This document shows, in pieces, positions 53,728 through 62,223 of a DNA stretch of 64,000 bases. Under the pieces are notes generated by a model. The model made no database searches. It was not told the origin of the DNA and saw nothing but the letters and a program-made list of their open reading frames with translations. Numbering within the stretch: the stretch's first letter is position 1; the number at the start of each line of letters is the position of its first letter. The DNA comes from Bacteroidia bacterium (GTDB lineage Bacteria; Bacteroidota; Bacteroidia; Flavobacteriales; Flavobacteriaceae), in contig JAUIJA010000005.1 of NCBI GenBank assembly GCA_030431055.1, forward strand, positions 1-64,000, read 5' to 3'. Position numbers and translations under genes: made by a program.

Positions 53728-54141
53728 ATGAAAGCATTTAGATATTTTGTTTTTTTATTTTTATTAGCTTCGGCTAGTGTTTTTGCCCAACAGTTTAAGT
53801 TTAAAACAACTTCGCTAACGGTTTTAGAACGTGGCGGAAAATATAACGAATGGGGAAAATGGTCAACACCAATGGAAACACAATTATTTGTTTCGTTAGA
53901 TTTCGACAAAAATAAATTGGTTGTGTATTCAAGAGAAATTCAACATTATAGAATTTTAGAAACGCTCCCAAAACAAACTACAGAAACAGATGAAATAAAT
54001 TCTTATATCTGTAAGAACCAATTTGGAGAAGCAGCTAAAGCTTCATTTATCGTAAGAAAAGACGAAAATTTCAAGACACAATTGTATTTATACTTTACTG
54101 ACGTTGTTTTCTGCTACGATATTGAAGAAGTAACAGAATAA
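53728..54141 (+). CDS. Secreted protein of unknown function
   Basis: A 137-residue protein with a signal peptide (1-20, FLLASASVFAQQ). The mature part (FKTTSLTVLERGGKYNEWGK, QLFVSLDFDKNKLVVYSREI) alternates short strands, and ends FYFTDVVFCYDIEEVTE-like. Homologues of this form are common in Flavobacteria, but without a named function. It starts ten bases after the nitronate monooxygenase gene and is followed by a heptamer array and a TGTCA-type element. Confidence 0.65.
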   Translation: MKAFRYFVFLFLLASASVFAQQFKFKTTSLTVLERGGKYNEWGKWSTPMETQLFVSLDFDKNKLVVYSREIQHYRILETLPKQTTETDEINSYICKNQFGEAAKASFIVRKDENFKTQLYLYFTDVVFCYDIEEVTE

Positions 54142-54145
54142 TATT

Positions 54146-54173
54146 AGTTAAAAGTTACAAGTCAAAAGAGATA
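54146..54173. repeat. Heptamer array before pafA
   Basis: AGTTAAA, AGTTACA, AGTCAAA, AGAGATA, four units in 7-base register, ending three bases before the TGTCA-type element at 54177. Confidence 0.75.
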
Positions 54174-54176
54174 AAT

Positions 54177-54214
54177 TGTCATTTTGAAAGAAACGAAGTG
54201 AATTGAAAAATCTC
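54177..54214. repeat. Divergent TGTCA-family half-element
   Basis: Begins TGTCATTTTGAAAGAAACGA and ends AATTGAAAAATCTC, so it keeps the TGTCATTT start and the GAAAAATCTC end of the family's left arm around a different centre (AGAAACGAAGTG). No right arm is seen. Confidence 0.65.
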
Positions 54215-54244
54215 ATAAACTTTAAATAAAATCAGCACAACATT

Positions 54245-55852
54245 ATGAAAAAGATTCTTTTTACAAGTTTACTTTTTACACAATTACTTTCTTTTGCTCA
54301 AGAGCGTCCAAAACTTGTAATTGGAATTGTGGTTGACCAAATGAAAATGGAATATTTATACCGTTTTTCTAACGATTTTTCCGAAAATGGTTTTAAACGA
54401 TTAATGCAAGATGGTTTTACCTATCACAATATGCATTACAATTACTTGCCGACGTATACTGCGCCTGGTCATGCTTCGATTTATACAGGAACTACGCCAA
54501 CTGTTCACGGAATTGTAGGTAACGAATGGTTCAATAAATCATTAGGAAAAGAAATGTATTGTACTGATGATACTTCGGTTTCAACTCTTGGAAATGGAAC
54601 AGAAAGTGATGGGAAAATGTCGCCTTTGAATTTGCAAAGTTCAACAATTACTGATGAATTGAAATTGGCAACAAATTTCAATGGTAAAGTTATCGGGATT
54701 AGTTTAAAAGATAGAGGAGCAATTTTACCAGCGGGACATTTTGCTGATTGGGCTTTTTGGTACAGTAAAACAGGAAGCTTTATTTCAAGCACTTTTTATG
54801 GGAAGGAATTACCAACTTGGGCAACGCAATTCAATAATGAAAGGCATTATGAAAAATATGCCAATCAGAAATGGGAATTGTTTAAGCCAAAAGAAACCTA
54901 TAACGAAAGTTTAACCGACAACAATCCGTATGAAGGGAAATTGTTTAAAAAAGCACCATTTTTTCCGTATAACTTAAAGGAAATGTACGAGAATAATAAT
55001 GCTGGAGTTTTGCGATCAACACCTTTTGGTAATAATTTAATTGTTGATTTTGCTAAAGTTGCAATTGAAAATGAAAAACTAGGAAATGATACAATAACTG
55101 ATTTTCTAACGTTGAGTTTTTCTTCAACAGATTACATAGGTCATACTTTAGGACCGCGTTCTATCGAACTTCAAGATGCGTATTTGCGTTTAGATGAAAC
55201 AATTGCCGACTTCTTAAATTATTTAGATAAGAAAGTTGGGAAAGGTAATTACTTGGTTTTCTTAACAGCGGATCATGCTGGAGCAGAAAATGTAAGTTAT
55301 CTTAAAGAAAATAAATACGATGTAGATAACATTAATTATAAATCTTTTGAAAATATGTTACGAAAATTTTCGGAAGATAAATTTGGCGTCGATTTAGTTT
55401 TAAGTAACTCAAATTTTAATCTTTTCTTAAATAAAAAATTAATTACAGCGAAAGAATTAAATTTAGAAGATGTCATTGAAATTTTTAGAACATTTTTATA
55501 CGAACAAAAATTCATTAAAAAAGTTTATTCTGAAGAAGAAATTCTTGAAAATTCAGGAGCAGATTATTATTTAAATGCAATCGCAAAAGGGTATGATCCA
55601 GTTCAAAATGGTGAGTTAGTTTATATTTTCAAACCTGGTTATATTGAATATTACGCAACAGGAACTTCACACGGTTCACCTTATACTTACGATACACATG
55701 TGCCAATGATTTGGTATGGTTGGAATATTAAAAAAGGGAAAAGTCATAAAAAGCACTATATAACAGAAATTGCTCCTACAATTTCACAGAAAATATACAT
55801 CACTTTTCCAAATAGTACTGAAGCAGAAGTTTTAGAAGAGGTTTTAGAATAA
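54245..55852 (+). CDS. pafA: Phosphate-irrepressible alkaline phosphatase PafA
   Basis: A 535-residue periplasmic metal-dependent phosphomonoesterase of the alkaline phosphatase superfamily, close to PafA of Flavobacterium and Elizabethkingia. It has a signal peptide (1-18, FTQLLSFAQ), the nucleophile Thr72 in PTYTAPGHASIYTG, the metal ligands VVDQMKMEYLYRF (about 29-41), TADHAGAENVSYLKEN (about 340-355) and GSPYTYDTHVPMIWYG (about 479-494). It releases phosphate from organic esters and, in the known enzyme, is active at high phosphate. The gene stands alone. Confidence 0.93.
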   Translation: MKKILFTSLLFTQLLSFAQERPKLVIGIVVDQMKMEYLYRFSNDFSENGFKRLMQDGFTYHNMHYNYLPTYTAPGHASIYTGTTPTVHGIVGNEWFNKSLGKEMYCTDDTSVSTLGNGTESDGKMSPLNLQSSTITDELKLATNFNGKVIGISLKDRGAILPAGHFADWAFWYSKTGSFISSTFYGKELPTWATQFNNERHYEKYANQKWELFKPKETYNESLTDNNPYEGKLFKKAPFFPYNLKEMYENNNAGVLRSTPFGNNLIVDFAKVAIENEKLGNDTITDFLTLSFSSTDYIGHTLGPRSIELQDAYLRLDETIADFLNYLDKKVGKGNYLVFLTADHAGAENVSYLKENKYDVDNINYKSFENMLRKFSEDKFGVDLVLSNSNFNLFLNKKLITAKELNLEDVIEIFRTFLYEQKFIKKVYSEEEILENSGADYYLNAIAKGYDPVQNGELVYIFKPGYIEYYATGTSHGSPYTYDTHVPMIWYGWNIKKGKSHKKHYITEIAPTISQKIYITFPNSTEAEVLEEVLE

Positions 55853-55903
55853 AAATTAGATAAATAAGCACTTAAAAAGTTAGCCATTTAAAAATATGTT
55901 TGT

Positions 55904-55911
55904 TATTTTTG
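55904..55911 (+). promoter_or_regulatory. sucC promoter -7 element
   Basis: TATTTTTG, followed by TGGC, 33 bases before the ATG at 55944, agrees with TAnnTTTG. The -33 element is unclear. Confidence 0.45.
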
Positions 55912-55943
55912 TGGCACTTAAAAATTTGTATAATAACACAATT

Positions 55944-57137
55944 ATGAACTTACACGAATATCAAGGTAAAGAAATATTAGCAAGCTATGGCGTACGTGTT
56001 CAACGTGGTCATGTAGCAAATAATGCTGAAGAAGCGGTAGATAAAGCAAAACAATTAACGGCTGAAACTGGTACAGGTTGGCACGTAATCAAAGCGCAAA
56101 TTCACGCAGGTGGTCGTGGAAAAGGTGGTGGCGTTAAATTGGCTAAAAATTTAGACCAAGTGAAAGAAATTTCAGGCCAAATTATTGGTATGGATTTAGT
56201 TACACCTCAAACACCTCCAACAGGTAAACGTGTTCATAAAGTATTAGTTGCAGAAGATGTTTACTATCCTGGTGAAACTGAGACTTCAGAATTCTACATG
56301 TCGGTTTTATTAAACAGAGGTAAAGGTAGAAATATGATTATGTACTCTACTGAAGGTGGAATGGATATTGAAGAAGTTGCTGAAAAGACACCACATTTAA
56401 TTTTTACTGAAGAAATCGATCCTGCAGTAGGTTTACAAGGTTTCCAAGCAAGAAGAATTGCTTTTAACTTAGGACTTTCAGGAAATGCGTTTAAAGAAAT
56501 GGTAAAATTTGTTGCTGCTTTATACAACGCATACATTGGTTCTGATGCTTCAATGTTTGAAATTAATCCAGTTTTAAAAACTTCAGATAATAAAATCATA
56601 GCAGTTGATGCAAAAGTTGATTTAGATGATAATGCATTATTCCGTCATAAAGATTTAGCCGAATTAAGAGATATTCGTGAGGAAAATCCAATCGAAGTTG
56701 AAGCTAAAGAAGTAGGATTAAACTACGTAGATTTAGATGGAACTGTAGGTTGTATGGTAAACGGAGCTGGTCTTGCAATGGCAACTATGGATTTAATTAA
56801 GTATGCAGGTTTTGAGCCAGCAAACTTCTTAGATGTAGGAGGAACTGCAGATGCTAAGCGTGTTGAAACAGCGTTCCGTATTATCTTAAAAGATCCTAAT
56901 GTAAAAGCTATTTTAATTAACATCTTTGGTGGAATCGTTCGATGTGATCGTGTTGCTCAAGGTGTAGTTGATGCTTATAAAAATATGGGTGATGCTATTA
57001 AAGTGCCTATCATTGTTCGTTTACAAGGTACAAATGCTGAAATTGCAAAAGAATTAATCGATAATTCTGGAATGCCAATTTTATCAGCAGTACAATTCCA
57101 AGAAGCAGCTGATCAAGTAAAAGCAGCTTTATCTTAA
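55944..57137 (+). CDS. sucC: Succinyl-CoA synthetase beta subunit (ADP-forming)
   Basis: Couples succinyl-CoA cleavage to ADP (or GDP) phosphorylation in the TCA cycle, with SucD. The 397-residue protein has the ATP-grasp N-terminus MNLHEYQGKEILASYGV, the nucleotide-binding VIKAQIHAGGRGKGGGVKLA (about 43-62), NPVLKTSDNKIIAVDAKV-like metal site and GGIVRCDRVAQGVVDAYKNM near the C-terminus. I start it at 55944, since the longer frame adds 16 residues containing the promoter. sucD is not next to it. Confidence 0.96.
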   Translation: MNLHEYQGKEILASYGVRVQRGHVANNAEEAVDKAKQLTAETGTGWHVIKAQIHAGGRGKGGGVKLAKNLDQVKEISGQIIGMDLVTPQTPPTGKRVHKVLVAEDVYYPGETETSEFYMSVLLNRGKGRNMIMYSTEGGMDIEEVAEKTPHLIFTEEIDPAVGLQGFQARRIAFNLGLSGNAFKEMVKFVAALYNAYIGSDASMFEINPVLKTSDNKIIAVDAKVDLDDNALFRHKDLAELRDIREENPIEVEAKEVGLNYVDLDGTVGCMVNGAGLAMATMDLIKYAGFEPANFLDVGGTADAKRVETAFRIILKDPNVKAILINIFGGIVRCDRVAQGVVDAYKNMGDAIKVPIIVRLQGTNAEIAKELIDNSGMPILSAVQFQEAADQVKAALS

Positions 57138-57150
57138 TTAGAAATTAGAA
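57137..57150. repeat. Two-unit heptamer repeat after sucC
   Basis: ATTAGAA repeated twice, overlapping the last base of the sucC stop codon. Only two units, so the assignment to the heptamer arrays is weak. Confidence 0.35.
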
Positions 57151-57163
57151 TTTTCTACATACT

Positions 57164-57192
57164 AAAAAACCACTCAATTGAGTGGTTTTTTG
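57164..57192. terminator. Bidirectional terminator after sucC
   Basis: AAAAAACCACTCAATTGAGTGGTTTTTT, a perfect palindrome (split here in two halves AAAAAACCACTCAA and TTGAGTGGTTTTTT), between sucC and the opposing DUF6048 gene. Confidence 0.88.
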
Positions 57193-57201
57193 TAATAAAG
57201 T

Positions 57202-57891
57202 TTATTTGTTTTTCTTATAAATCGGAATGAAATAACTTAGTGTATAATTAAATCCTGCACCAAATTTTCCATCATACGTTCTATTAAAACCTGGAATATA
57301 TAAGTTGCCAAAGTTTTTAGGCTCTTTATTTGAAAGTAAATAATTTAATCTTACAGAAGCTCCTAAATAAACGTTGTTGAAAATTTCAGCTTTTAAACCG
57401 CCAACAACTTCAAGCCAAGCAGAGCTTAAACCGTCAAATTCATCACTAGATGAAATTGTGTTTTCGCCATAATAATTGGTTGGATCATAAATAGTATACG
57501 AATTTAAAGTATGTGAAAACGAACTTACTCCAACTCTCATTCCGGCGTAAATCATGTTTTCCATATCGAGCCAGTTTTCAAATGCGTTATAATCGAATCC
57601 AACTTTAAAATAGGTTCCTTTTGTGGTAAAATTAAAACGATCGTCATCAACTGTTTTATCCTCGTTTCCTAGTTCTCCAGCAATATAAAATTTACGCGTA
57701 AGTCGGTAATCTCCTACGATTTCTAATCCTTTATAATCTTTGTCATAAAAAGATTTACTTAATCGGTGTAAATCAACACCAACACGTAAACCATAACGTT
57801 GCGGATAAACTTTTGTAGAGTCTTGAGCGTTTCCGAAAAAGGAAATTACGAGAAAGCTAAGACTAAAAATATATTTTAACATGAATTTCAT
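57202..57891 (-). CDS. DUF6048 outer-membrane barrel protein
   Basis: A 229-residue protein with a signal peptide (about 1-23, FLVISFFGNAQ). The mature part starts QRYGLRVGVDLHRLSKSFYD and consists of outer-membrane strands (TKGTYFKVGFDYNAFENWLD, VYLGASVRLNYLLSNK, FGAGFNYTLSYFIPIYKKNK). It agrees with DUF6048, always next to a DUF6452 lipoprotein in Flavobacteria, as here. The start overlaps the end of that gene by 29 bases if 57891 is used (57882 is the alternative). No function is known. Confidence 0.75.
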   Translation of the reverse strand: MKFMLKYIFSLSFLVISFFGNAQDSTKVYPQRYGLRVGVDLHRLSKSFYDKDYKGLEIVGDYRLTRKFYIAGELGNEDKTVDDDRFNFTTKGTYFKVGFDYNAFENWLDMENMIYAGMRVGVSSFSHTLNSYTIYDPTNYYGENTISSSDEFDGLSSAWLEVVGGLKAEIFNNVYLGASVRLNYLLSNKEPKNFGNLYIPGFNRTYDGKFGAGFNYTLSYFIPIYKKNK

Positions 57892-58375
57892 CTTCGTTAG
57901 TAATAGCTGATTGTTCAATTGTTGGAGAAATAGTCGTACTTATCCAATTATCTCCATCTGAAGTTACAACAACTCCGTTTGTATCGTCTAGGGTAAAATT
58001 AGTTTTGTAACCACAAGCTCTAGAAACGTAAATATCTTGACGCGTATAATTGAATGTTATTTCATCAATATTATCGTTTGCAGTATCATCATCGCTTCCA
58101 TTTTCAATAAATTGCAACGTTGTTGCGTTGTCAGTTGTTCTTATAGGAACAGTTATTTGACTAACTCCATTAAACGCATATCCATTGGTGAGTCCTGGAG
58201 CAATTACACCTAAATTAGTTACATTTTTAAGCGTACTTGTATCTGTAGCATCGTAAAACTCAACAACAAGTCTTGGAGTTGTTATTGTTCCTTCGGCACA
58301 AATATCATCTTTTTCACAACTCGAAAAAGAAATTGTAAAGCCTAAGAACAAAAGTGAAATAATTATTCTATACAT
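57863..58375 (-). CDS. DUF6452 lipoprotein
   Basis: A 170-residue lipoprotein (lipidated Cys20 in ISFSSCEKDD). Its CAEGTITTPRLVVEFYDATD opening, regular beta pattern and CGYKTNFTLDDTNGVVVTSD near residue 120 fit DUF6452. It is translated together with the DUF6048 barrel (overlapping frames) and lies two bases after the rlmD stop. The pair may be an outer-membrane lipoprotein and barrel complex; that is inference from context. Confidence 0.75.
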   Translation of the reverse strand: MYRIIISLLFLGFTISFSSCEKDDICAEGTITTPRLVVEFYDATDTSTLKNVTNLGVIAPGLTNGYAFNGVSQITVPIRTTDNATTLQFIENGSDDDTANDNIDEITFNYTRQDIYVSRACGYKTNFTLDDTNGVVVTSDGDNWISTTISPTIEQSAITNEDEIHVKIYF

Positions 58376-58377
58376 TA

Positions 58378-59790
58378 TTATCTTTTTTCTAAAAGTACAA
58401 CATTTTCAACATGATGTGTCTGCGGAAACATATCAACTGGTCGTACTCTAATTACTTTGTATTTTTCATTTAGTAAAGCTAAATCACGTGCTTGTGTCGC
58501 CGAATTACAACTTACATAAACCACTCTCTTAGGAGCAATTTTTAAAATTTGTCCAACAACATCTTTGTGCATTCCGTCTCGTGGAGGATCAGTAATAATA
58601 ACATCTGGCTGACCGTGAGTTGCAATAAATTCGTCATTGAAAACATTTTTCATATCTCCAGCAAAAAAATCACAGTTGGTAATATTATTTCGAACAGCAT
58701 TAGCTTTTGCATCTTCAATAGCTTCTGGAACAGCTTCAACACCAATTACCTTCTTCGCTTTTTTCGAAACGAACTGAGCAATTGTTCCAGTTCCAGTATA
58801 TAAATCGTATACTAATTCTTCTCCAGTTAATCCAGCAAAATCTCGTGTGATTTTATATAATTCGTATGCTTGGTCAGAATTTGTTTGATAGAAAGATTTT
58901 GCATTAATACTAAAATGTAAACCTTCCATTTCTTCTAAAATGTAATCGCGACCTTTAAATAATTGAATATCTTGATCATATAAAGTATCGTTTCCTTTAC
59001 TATTGATAACATAGAGTAGGGAAGTGATTTCAGGAAAACGTTCAGCAACAAAGTTTAATAATAATTCTCTATTTGCTTTATCTTCTTTAAAAAACTGAAT
59101 TAATACCATGATTTCTCCAGTAGAAGCAGTACGAATCATTAACGTGCGTAAGAAACCTTCTTGATTACGAGCATCGAAAAATTCCAAGTTTTTTTTAGCA
59201 GCAAATTCTTTTATTTCGTTACGAATCGCATTTGAAGGATCTTGTTGTAAATGACACTTTTCAATGTCTAAAATCTTGTCCCACATTTTCGGAATGTGAA
59301 AACCTAAAGCGTTTTTATGTTCAAATTCTTTTCCGCTAGCAATTTCTTCTTGCGTCATCCAACGAGCATTTGAAAAACCAAATTCCATTTTATTGCGATA
59401 GAAAAATTGTTTTTCAGATCCTAAAATTGGTTCAAATTCTGGTAATTCAATTTTACCAATGCGCTGTAAGTTATTTTGAACTTCTTGGTTTTTGTAAAAT
59501 AATTGGCGTTCATATTTCATATTTTGCCATTTACAACCACCACAAGTTCCAAAATGCTCACAAACTGGTTCGGTACGATGTTCTGAATAGGAATGAAAGT
59601 TTATTGCTCTTCCTTCATAATAGGCTTTTCGTTTTCTAGTTGTTTGAACATCAATAACATCTCCAGGAACAACATTTGGTAAAAATACCACTTTCCCATC
59701 TGGAGCTTTTGCTACCGAAACACCTTTTGCTCCAGCATCTATAACTTCTATATTTTCAAAAACTTTACGTTCGTGTCTTTTTCTTCCCAT
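58378..59790 (-). CDS. rlmD: 23S rRNA (uracil-5-)-methyltransferase RlmD
   Basis: Methylates a uridine of 23S rRNA with S-adenosylmethionine. The 470-residue protein has an N-terminal TRAM domain (about 1-65, KVFENIEVIDAGAKGVSVAK), the iron-sulfur cysteines CEHFGTCGGCKWQNMKYERQ (about 79-98), the SAM-binding LVYDLYTGTGTIAQFVSKKA (about 321-340), TDPPRDGMH and the catalytic Cys in VVYVSCNSATQARDLALL (about 424-441). RlmD and RlmCD are hard to separate by sequence. The DUF6452/DUF6048 genes follow immediately. Confidence 0.9.
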   Translation of the reverse strand: MGRKRHERKVFENIEVIDAGAKGVSVAKAPDGKVVFLPNVVPGDVIDVQTTRKRKAYYEGRAINFHSYSEHRTEPVCEHFGTCGGCKWQNMKYERQLFYKNQEVQNNLQRIGKIELPEFEPILGSEKQFFYRNKMEFGFSNARWMTQEEIASGKEFEHKNALGFHIPKMWDKILDIEKCHLQQDPSNAIRNEIKEFAAKKNLEFFDARNQEGFLRTLMIRTASTGEIMVLIQFFKEDKANRELLLNFVAERFPEITSLLYVINSKGNDTLYDQDIQLFKGRDYILEEMEGLHFSINAKSFYQTNSDQAYELYKITRDFAGLTGEELVYDLYTGTGTIAQFVSKKAKKVIGVEAVPEAIEDAKANAVRNNITNCDFFAGDMKNVFNDEFIATHGQPDVIITDPPRDGMHKDVVGQILKIAPKRVVYVSCNSATQARDLALLNEKYKVIRVRPVDMFPQTHHVENVVLLEKR

Positions 59791-59880
59791 ACAGCAAAAG
59801 TAAGCTATAACAATAGATTAAATGTAAAAAAAGATAAAATTTTATTAGTATTAGAGCTTTTAAACTCACACTTTAATTTG

Positions 59881-59888
59881 TAATTTTG
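59881..59888 (+). promoter_or_regulatory. rocD promoter -7 element
   Basis: TAATTTTG, followed by C, 71 bases before the chosen ATG, matches TAnnTTTG. The -33 is unclear. Confidence 0.4.
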
Positions 59889-59958
59889 CTCTTAATGGAT
59901 GATTTCTCTCCAATTTGAAGAAGGAATTGTGTTTTCATTAATTAAATCGAAAGAGAAA

Positions 59959-61239
59959 ATGGCAGTTTTAGAAAAATTAAATTCGGCAAACGCTATTGCT
60001 TTGGAAGATAAGTATGGTGCGCATAATTATCATCCATTACCAGTTGTATTAAGTAAAGGAGAAGGTGTTTACGTTTGGGATGTAGAAGGAAAGAAATATT
60101 ATGATTTCTTATCGGCTTATTCTGCGGTAAATCAAGGACATTGTCACCCAAGAATTGTTGGAGCAATGGCTGATCAAGCGCAAACACTTACATTAACATC
60201 GAGAGCTTTTTATAACGATAAATTAGGGGTTTACGAGAAATATATTACAGATTACTTTGGTTTTGATAAAGTATTACCAATGAATACTGGAGCTGAAGCT
60301 GTTGAGACGGCTTTAAAAATCTGTAGAAAATGGGCTTATGAGAAAAAAGGAATCAATGAAAATGAAGCACAGATAATCGTTTGTGAAAATAACTTCCACG
60401 GAAGAACAACTACGATTATTTCATTTTCAAATGATGAAAATGCTCGTAAAAACTTCGGACCATATACTGAAGGATTTATTAAAATCGCTTATGATGATAT
60501 TGATGCTTTAGAAAAAGCAATTACTTCATCACCTAATATCGCTGGATTTTTAGTAGAACCTATTCAAGGTGAAGCTGGAGTTTATGTGCCAAGTGAAGGA
60601 TATTTAGCAAAAGCAAAAGCATTGTGTGAAAAGCATAATGTATTGTTTATTGCTGATGAAGTTCAAACAGGAATTGCTAGAACTGGTTCTTTGTTAGCAG
60701 TTTGTGGTAATTGTACTTGTGAAAATAAATGTGAAAAGCAAGCTACTTACGTTCAGCCTGATATTTTAATTTTAGGTAAAGCACTCTCTGGTGGTGCATA
60801 TCCTGTTTCAGCAGTTTTAGCAAATGATGCTATAATGGGAGTTATTAAACCAGGTCAGCACGGTTCTACTTTTGGTGGAAATCCAGTAGCGGCTGCAGTT
60901 GCGATTGCAGCTTTAGAAGTTGTTAAAGACGAAAAATTAGCTGAAAATGCAGAGCGTTTAGGACAAGTTTTCAGAAGTGAAATGAATAAATATATTGCTA
61001 CAAGTAACATTTGTACGTTAGTTCGTGGAAAAGGATTGTTAAATGCAATTGTAATTAATGATACTGAAGAAAGCGAAACGGCTTGGAATATTTGTATGAA
61101 ATTACGAGATAATGGTTTGTTAGCAAAACCTACTCACGGAAATATAATTCGTTTTGCACCGCCATTAGTAATGAATGAAGAACAATTAATGGATTGTGTT
61201 TCTATAATTACAAAAACGCTTCAAGAATTTGAAAAATAG
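59959..61239 (+). CDS. rocD: Ornithine--oxo-acid aminotransferase
   Basis: Transfers the delta-amino group of ornithine to 2-oxoglutarate, giving glutamate semialdehyde; class III PLP enzyme. The 426-residue protein has the PLP motifs [20 protein letters not shown] (about 109-128), [12 protein letters not shown] (about 199-210), [15 protein letters not shown] (about 231-245) and the PLP-binding Lys274 in [14 protein letters not shown] cysteine-rich insert ([10 protein letters not shown], 249-258) lies between the last two. I start it at 59959 ([11 protein letters not shown]); the longer frame adds 20 residues. A terminator follows. Confidence 0.93.
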   Translation: MAVLEKLNSANAIALEDKYGAHNYHPLPVVLSKGEGVYVWDVEGKKYYDFLSAYSAVNQGHCHPRIVGAMADQAQTLTLTSRAFYNDKLGVYEKYITDYFGFDKVLPMNTGAEAVETALKICRKWAYEKKGINENEAQIIVCENNFHGRTTTIISFSNDENARKNFGPYTEGFIKIAYDDIDALEKAITSSPNIAGFLVEPIQGEAGVYVPSEGYLAKAKALCEKHNVLFIADEVQTGIARTGSLLAVCGNCTCENKCEKQATYVQPDILILGKALSGGAYPVSAVLANDAIMGVIKPGQHGSTFGGNPVAAAVAIAALEVVKDEKLAENAERLGQVFRSEMNKYIATSNICTLVRGKGLLNAIVINDTEESETAWNICMKLRDNGLLAKPTHGNIIRFAPPLVMNEEQLMDCVSIITKTLQEFEK

Positions 61240-61243
61240 AAAT

Positions 61244-61272
61244 AAAAAAATCCCGAGAAATCGGGATTTTTT
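61244..61272. terminator. Bidirectional terminator after rocD
   Basis: AAAAATCCCGA-GAAA-TCGGGATTTTT, a perfect stem, between rocD and the convergent acyl-CoA-binding protein gene. Confidence 0.9.
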
Positions 61273-61574
61273 TATGGTTTAATATTGCGTTCTTTCATCA
61301 ATTGATTGATTATATCAATATATTTTTGTTTAGCTTCATCAACAGTTAGGTTTTTTACTTGCATTAATGCGTTCAATTTAAAAGCGTTTCTTAAATCTTC
61401 GCCAGTATCATTTTGTTCAAATGAATTAAAAAACGGATTTATTCTACCTGATGTTGCATGCTTATATAAACCATAAAGAACTAATTGCACGTTTTGTGGA
61501 ACCGATTCTTTCGGAACTAGATTTGCATTTTCAAAAGCTTCATCAAATAAAGTATCTAAATCTTTTGTACTCAT
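61272..61574 (-). CDS. Acyl-CoA-binding protein
   Basis: A 100-residue four-helix protein that carries long-chain acyl-CoA in the cytosol. LDTLFDEAFENANLVP, VQLVLYGLYKHATSGRINP (Tyr and Lys contact CoA), DTGEDLRNAFKLNALMQVKN (in place of KYEAWxxxKG) and VDEAKQKYIDIINQLM fit the ACBP family. The WxxxKG motif is changed (NALMQV), which may weaken CoA contact. It overlaps the psd stop by one base and closes the phospholipid operon. Confidence 0.85.
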   Translation of the reverse strand: MSTKDLDTLFDEAFENANLVPKESVPQNVQLVLYGLYKHATSGRINPFFNSFEQNDTGEDLRNAFKLNALMQVKNLTVDEAKQKYIDIINQLMKERNIKP

Positions 61575-62221
61575 TATTTTTTACAAATAACAGTTTGCGC
61601 TCCAATAGCTTTCTGACCTAATTTTATATTTAATTCAGTACCTAAAGGTAAGTAAATATCTACTCTCGAACCAAATTTTATAAATCCAGCATCTTTTCCT
61701 TGAATTACACGTACGCCTTCTTCAGCATAATTTACAATTCTTCGTGCTAGAGCGCCAGCAACTTGTCGGTATAAAATTTCGCCATAAATTCTATTGTTAA
61801 TTACAATAGTTGTACGTTCATTTTCAGTACTAGATTTTGGTTCCCAAGCGGCTAAAAATTTACCTGGATGATATTTACTGTATTTGACAACTCCGTTTAC
61901 AGGATATCGTGTAACGTGAACATTTATAGGCGACATAAAAATGGAAACCATTAGACGCTTTTCGTTGAAGTATTCAGGCTCAAAAACTTCTTCAATAACT
62001 ACAACTTTTCCATCGACAGGAGCTAAAATATGATTATCACTATTATCGACTTCTCTTTTTGGATTTCTAAAAAATTGAAGCACTAAAACTAAAAGTAAAA
62101 CAGCTAAAATAATAACGGAAATTTTTAACCATTGAATAGTGATGAAATCACTTGCGAATAGAATTGCAACTGAAACAATCAGTGCAATTAAAATTGATTT
62201 TCCTCCTTCTTTGTGAAACAT
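61574..62221 (-). CDS. psd: Phosphatidylserine decarboxylase (short form)
   Basis: Makes phosphatidylethanolamine from phosphatidylserine at the inner membrane. The 215-residue protein is the short PSD-A type. It has one or two N-terminal helices (about 8-45), the conserved APVDGKVVVIEEVFEPEYFN (about 67-86), SIFMSPINVHVTRYPVNGVV with the catalytic-region His, and a C-terminal FIKFGSRVDIYLP, where self-cleavage before the Ser of GS makes the pyruvoyl group. cdsA lies two bases upstream and the acyl-CoA-binding protein gene overlaps the end. Confidence 0.92.
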   Translation of the reverse strand: MFHKEGGKSILIALIVSVAILFASDFITIQWLKISVIILAVLLLVLVLQFFRNPKREVDNSDNHILAPVDGKVVVIEEVFEPEYFNEKRLMVSIFMSPINVHVTRYPVNGVVKYSKYHPGKFLAAWEPKSSTENERTTIVINNRIYGEILYRQVAGALARRIVNYAEEGVRVIQGKDAGFIKFGSRVDIYLPLGTELNIKLGQKAIGAQTVICKK

Positions 62222-62223
62222 AT

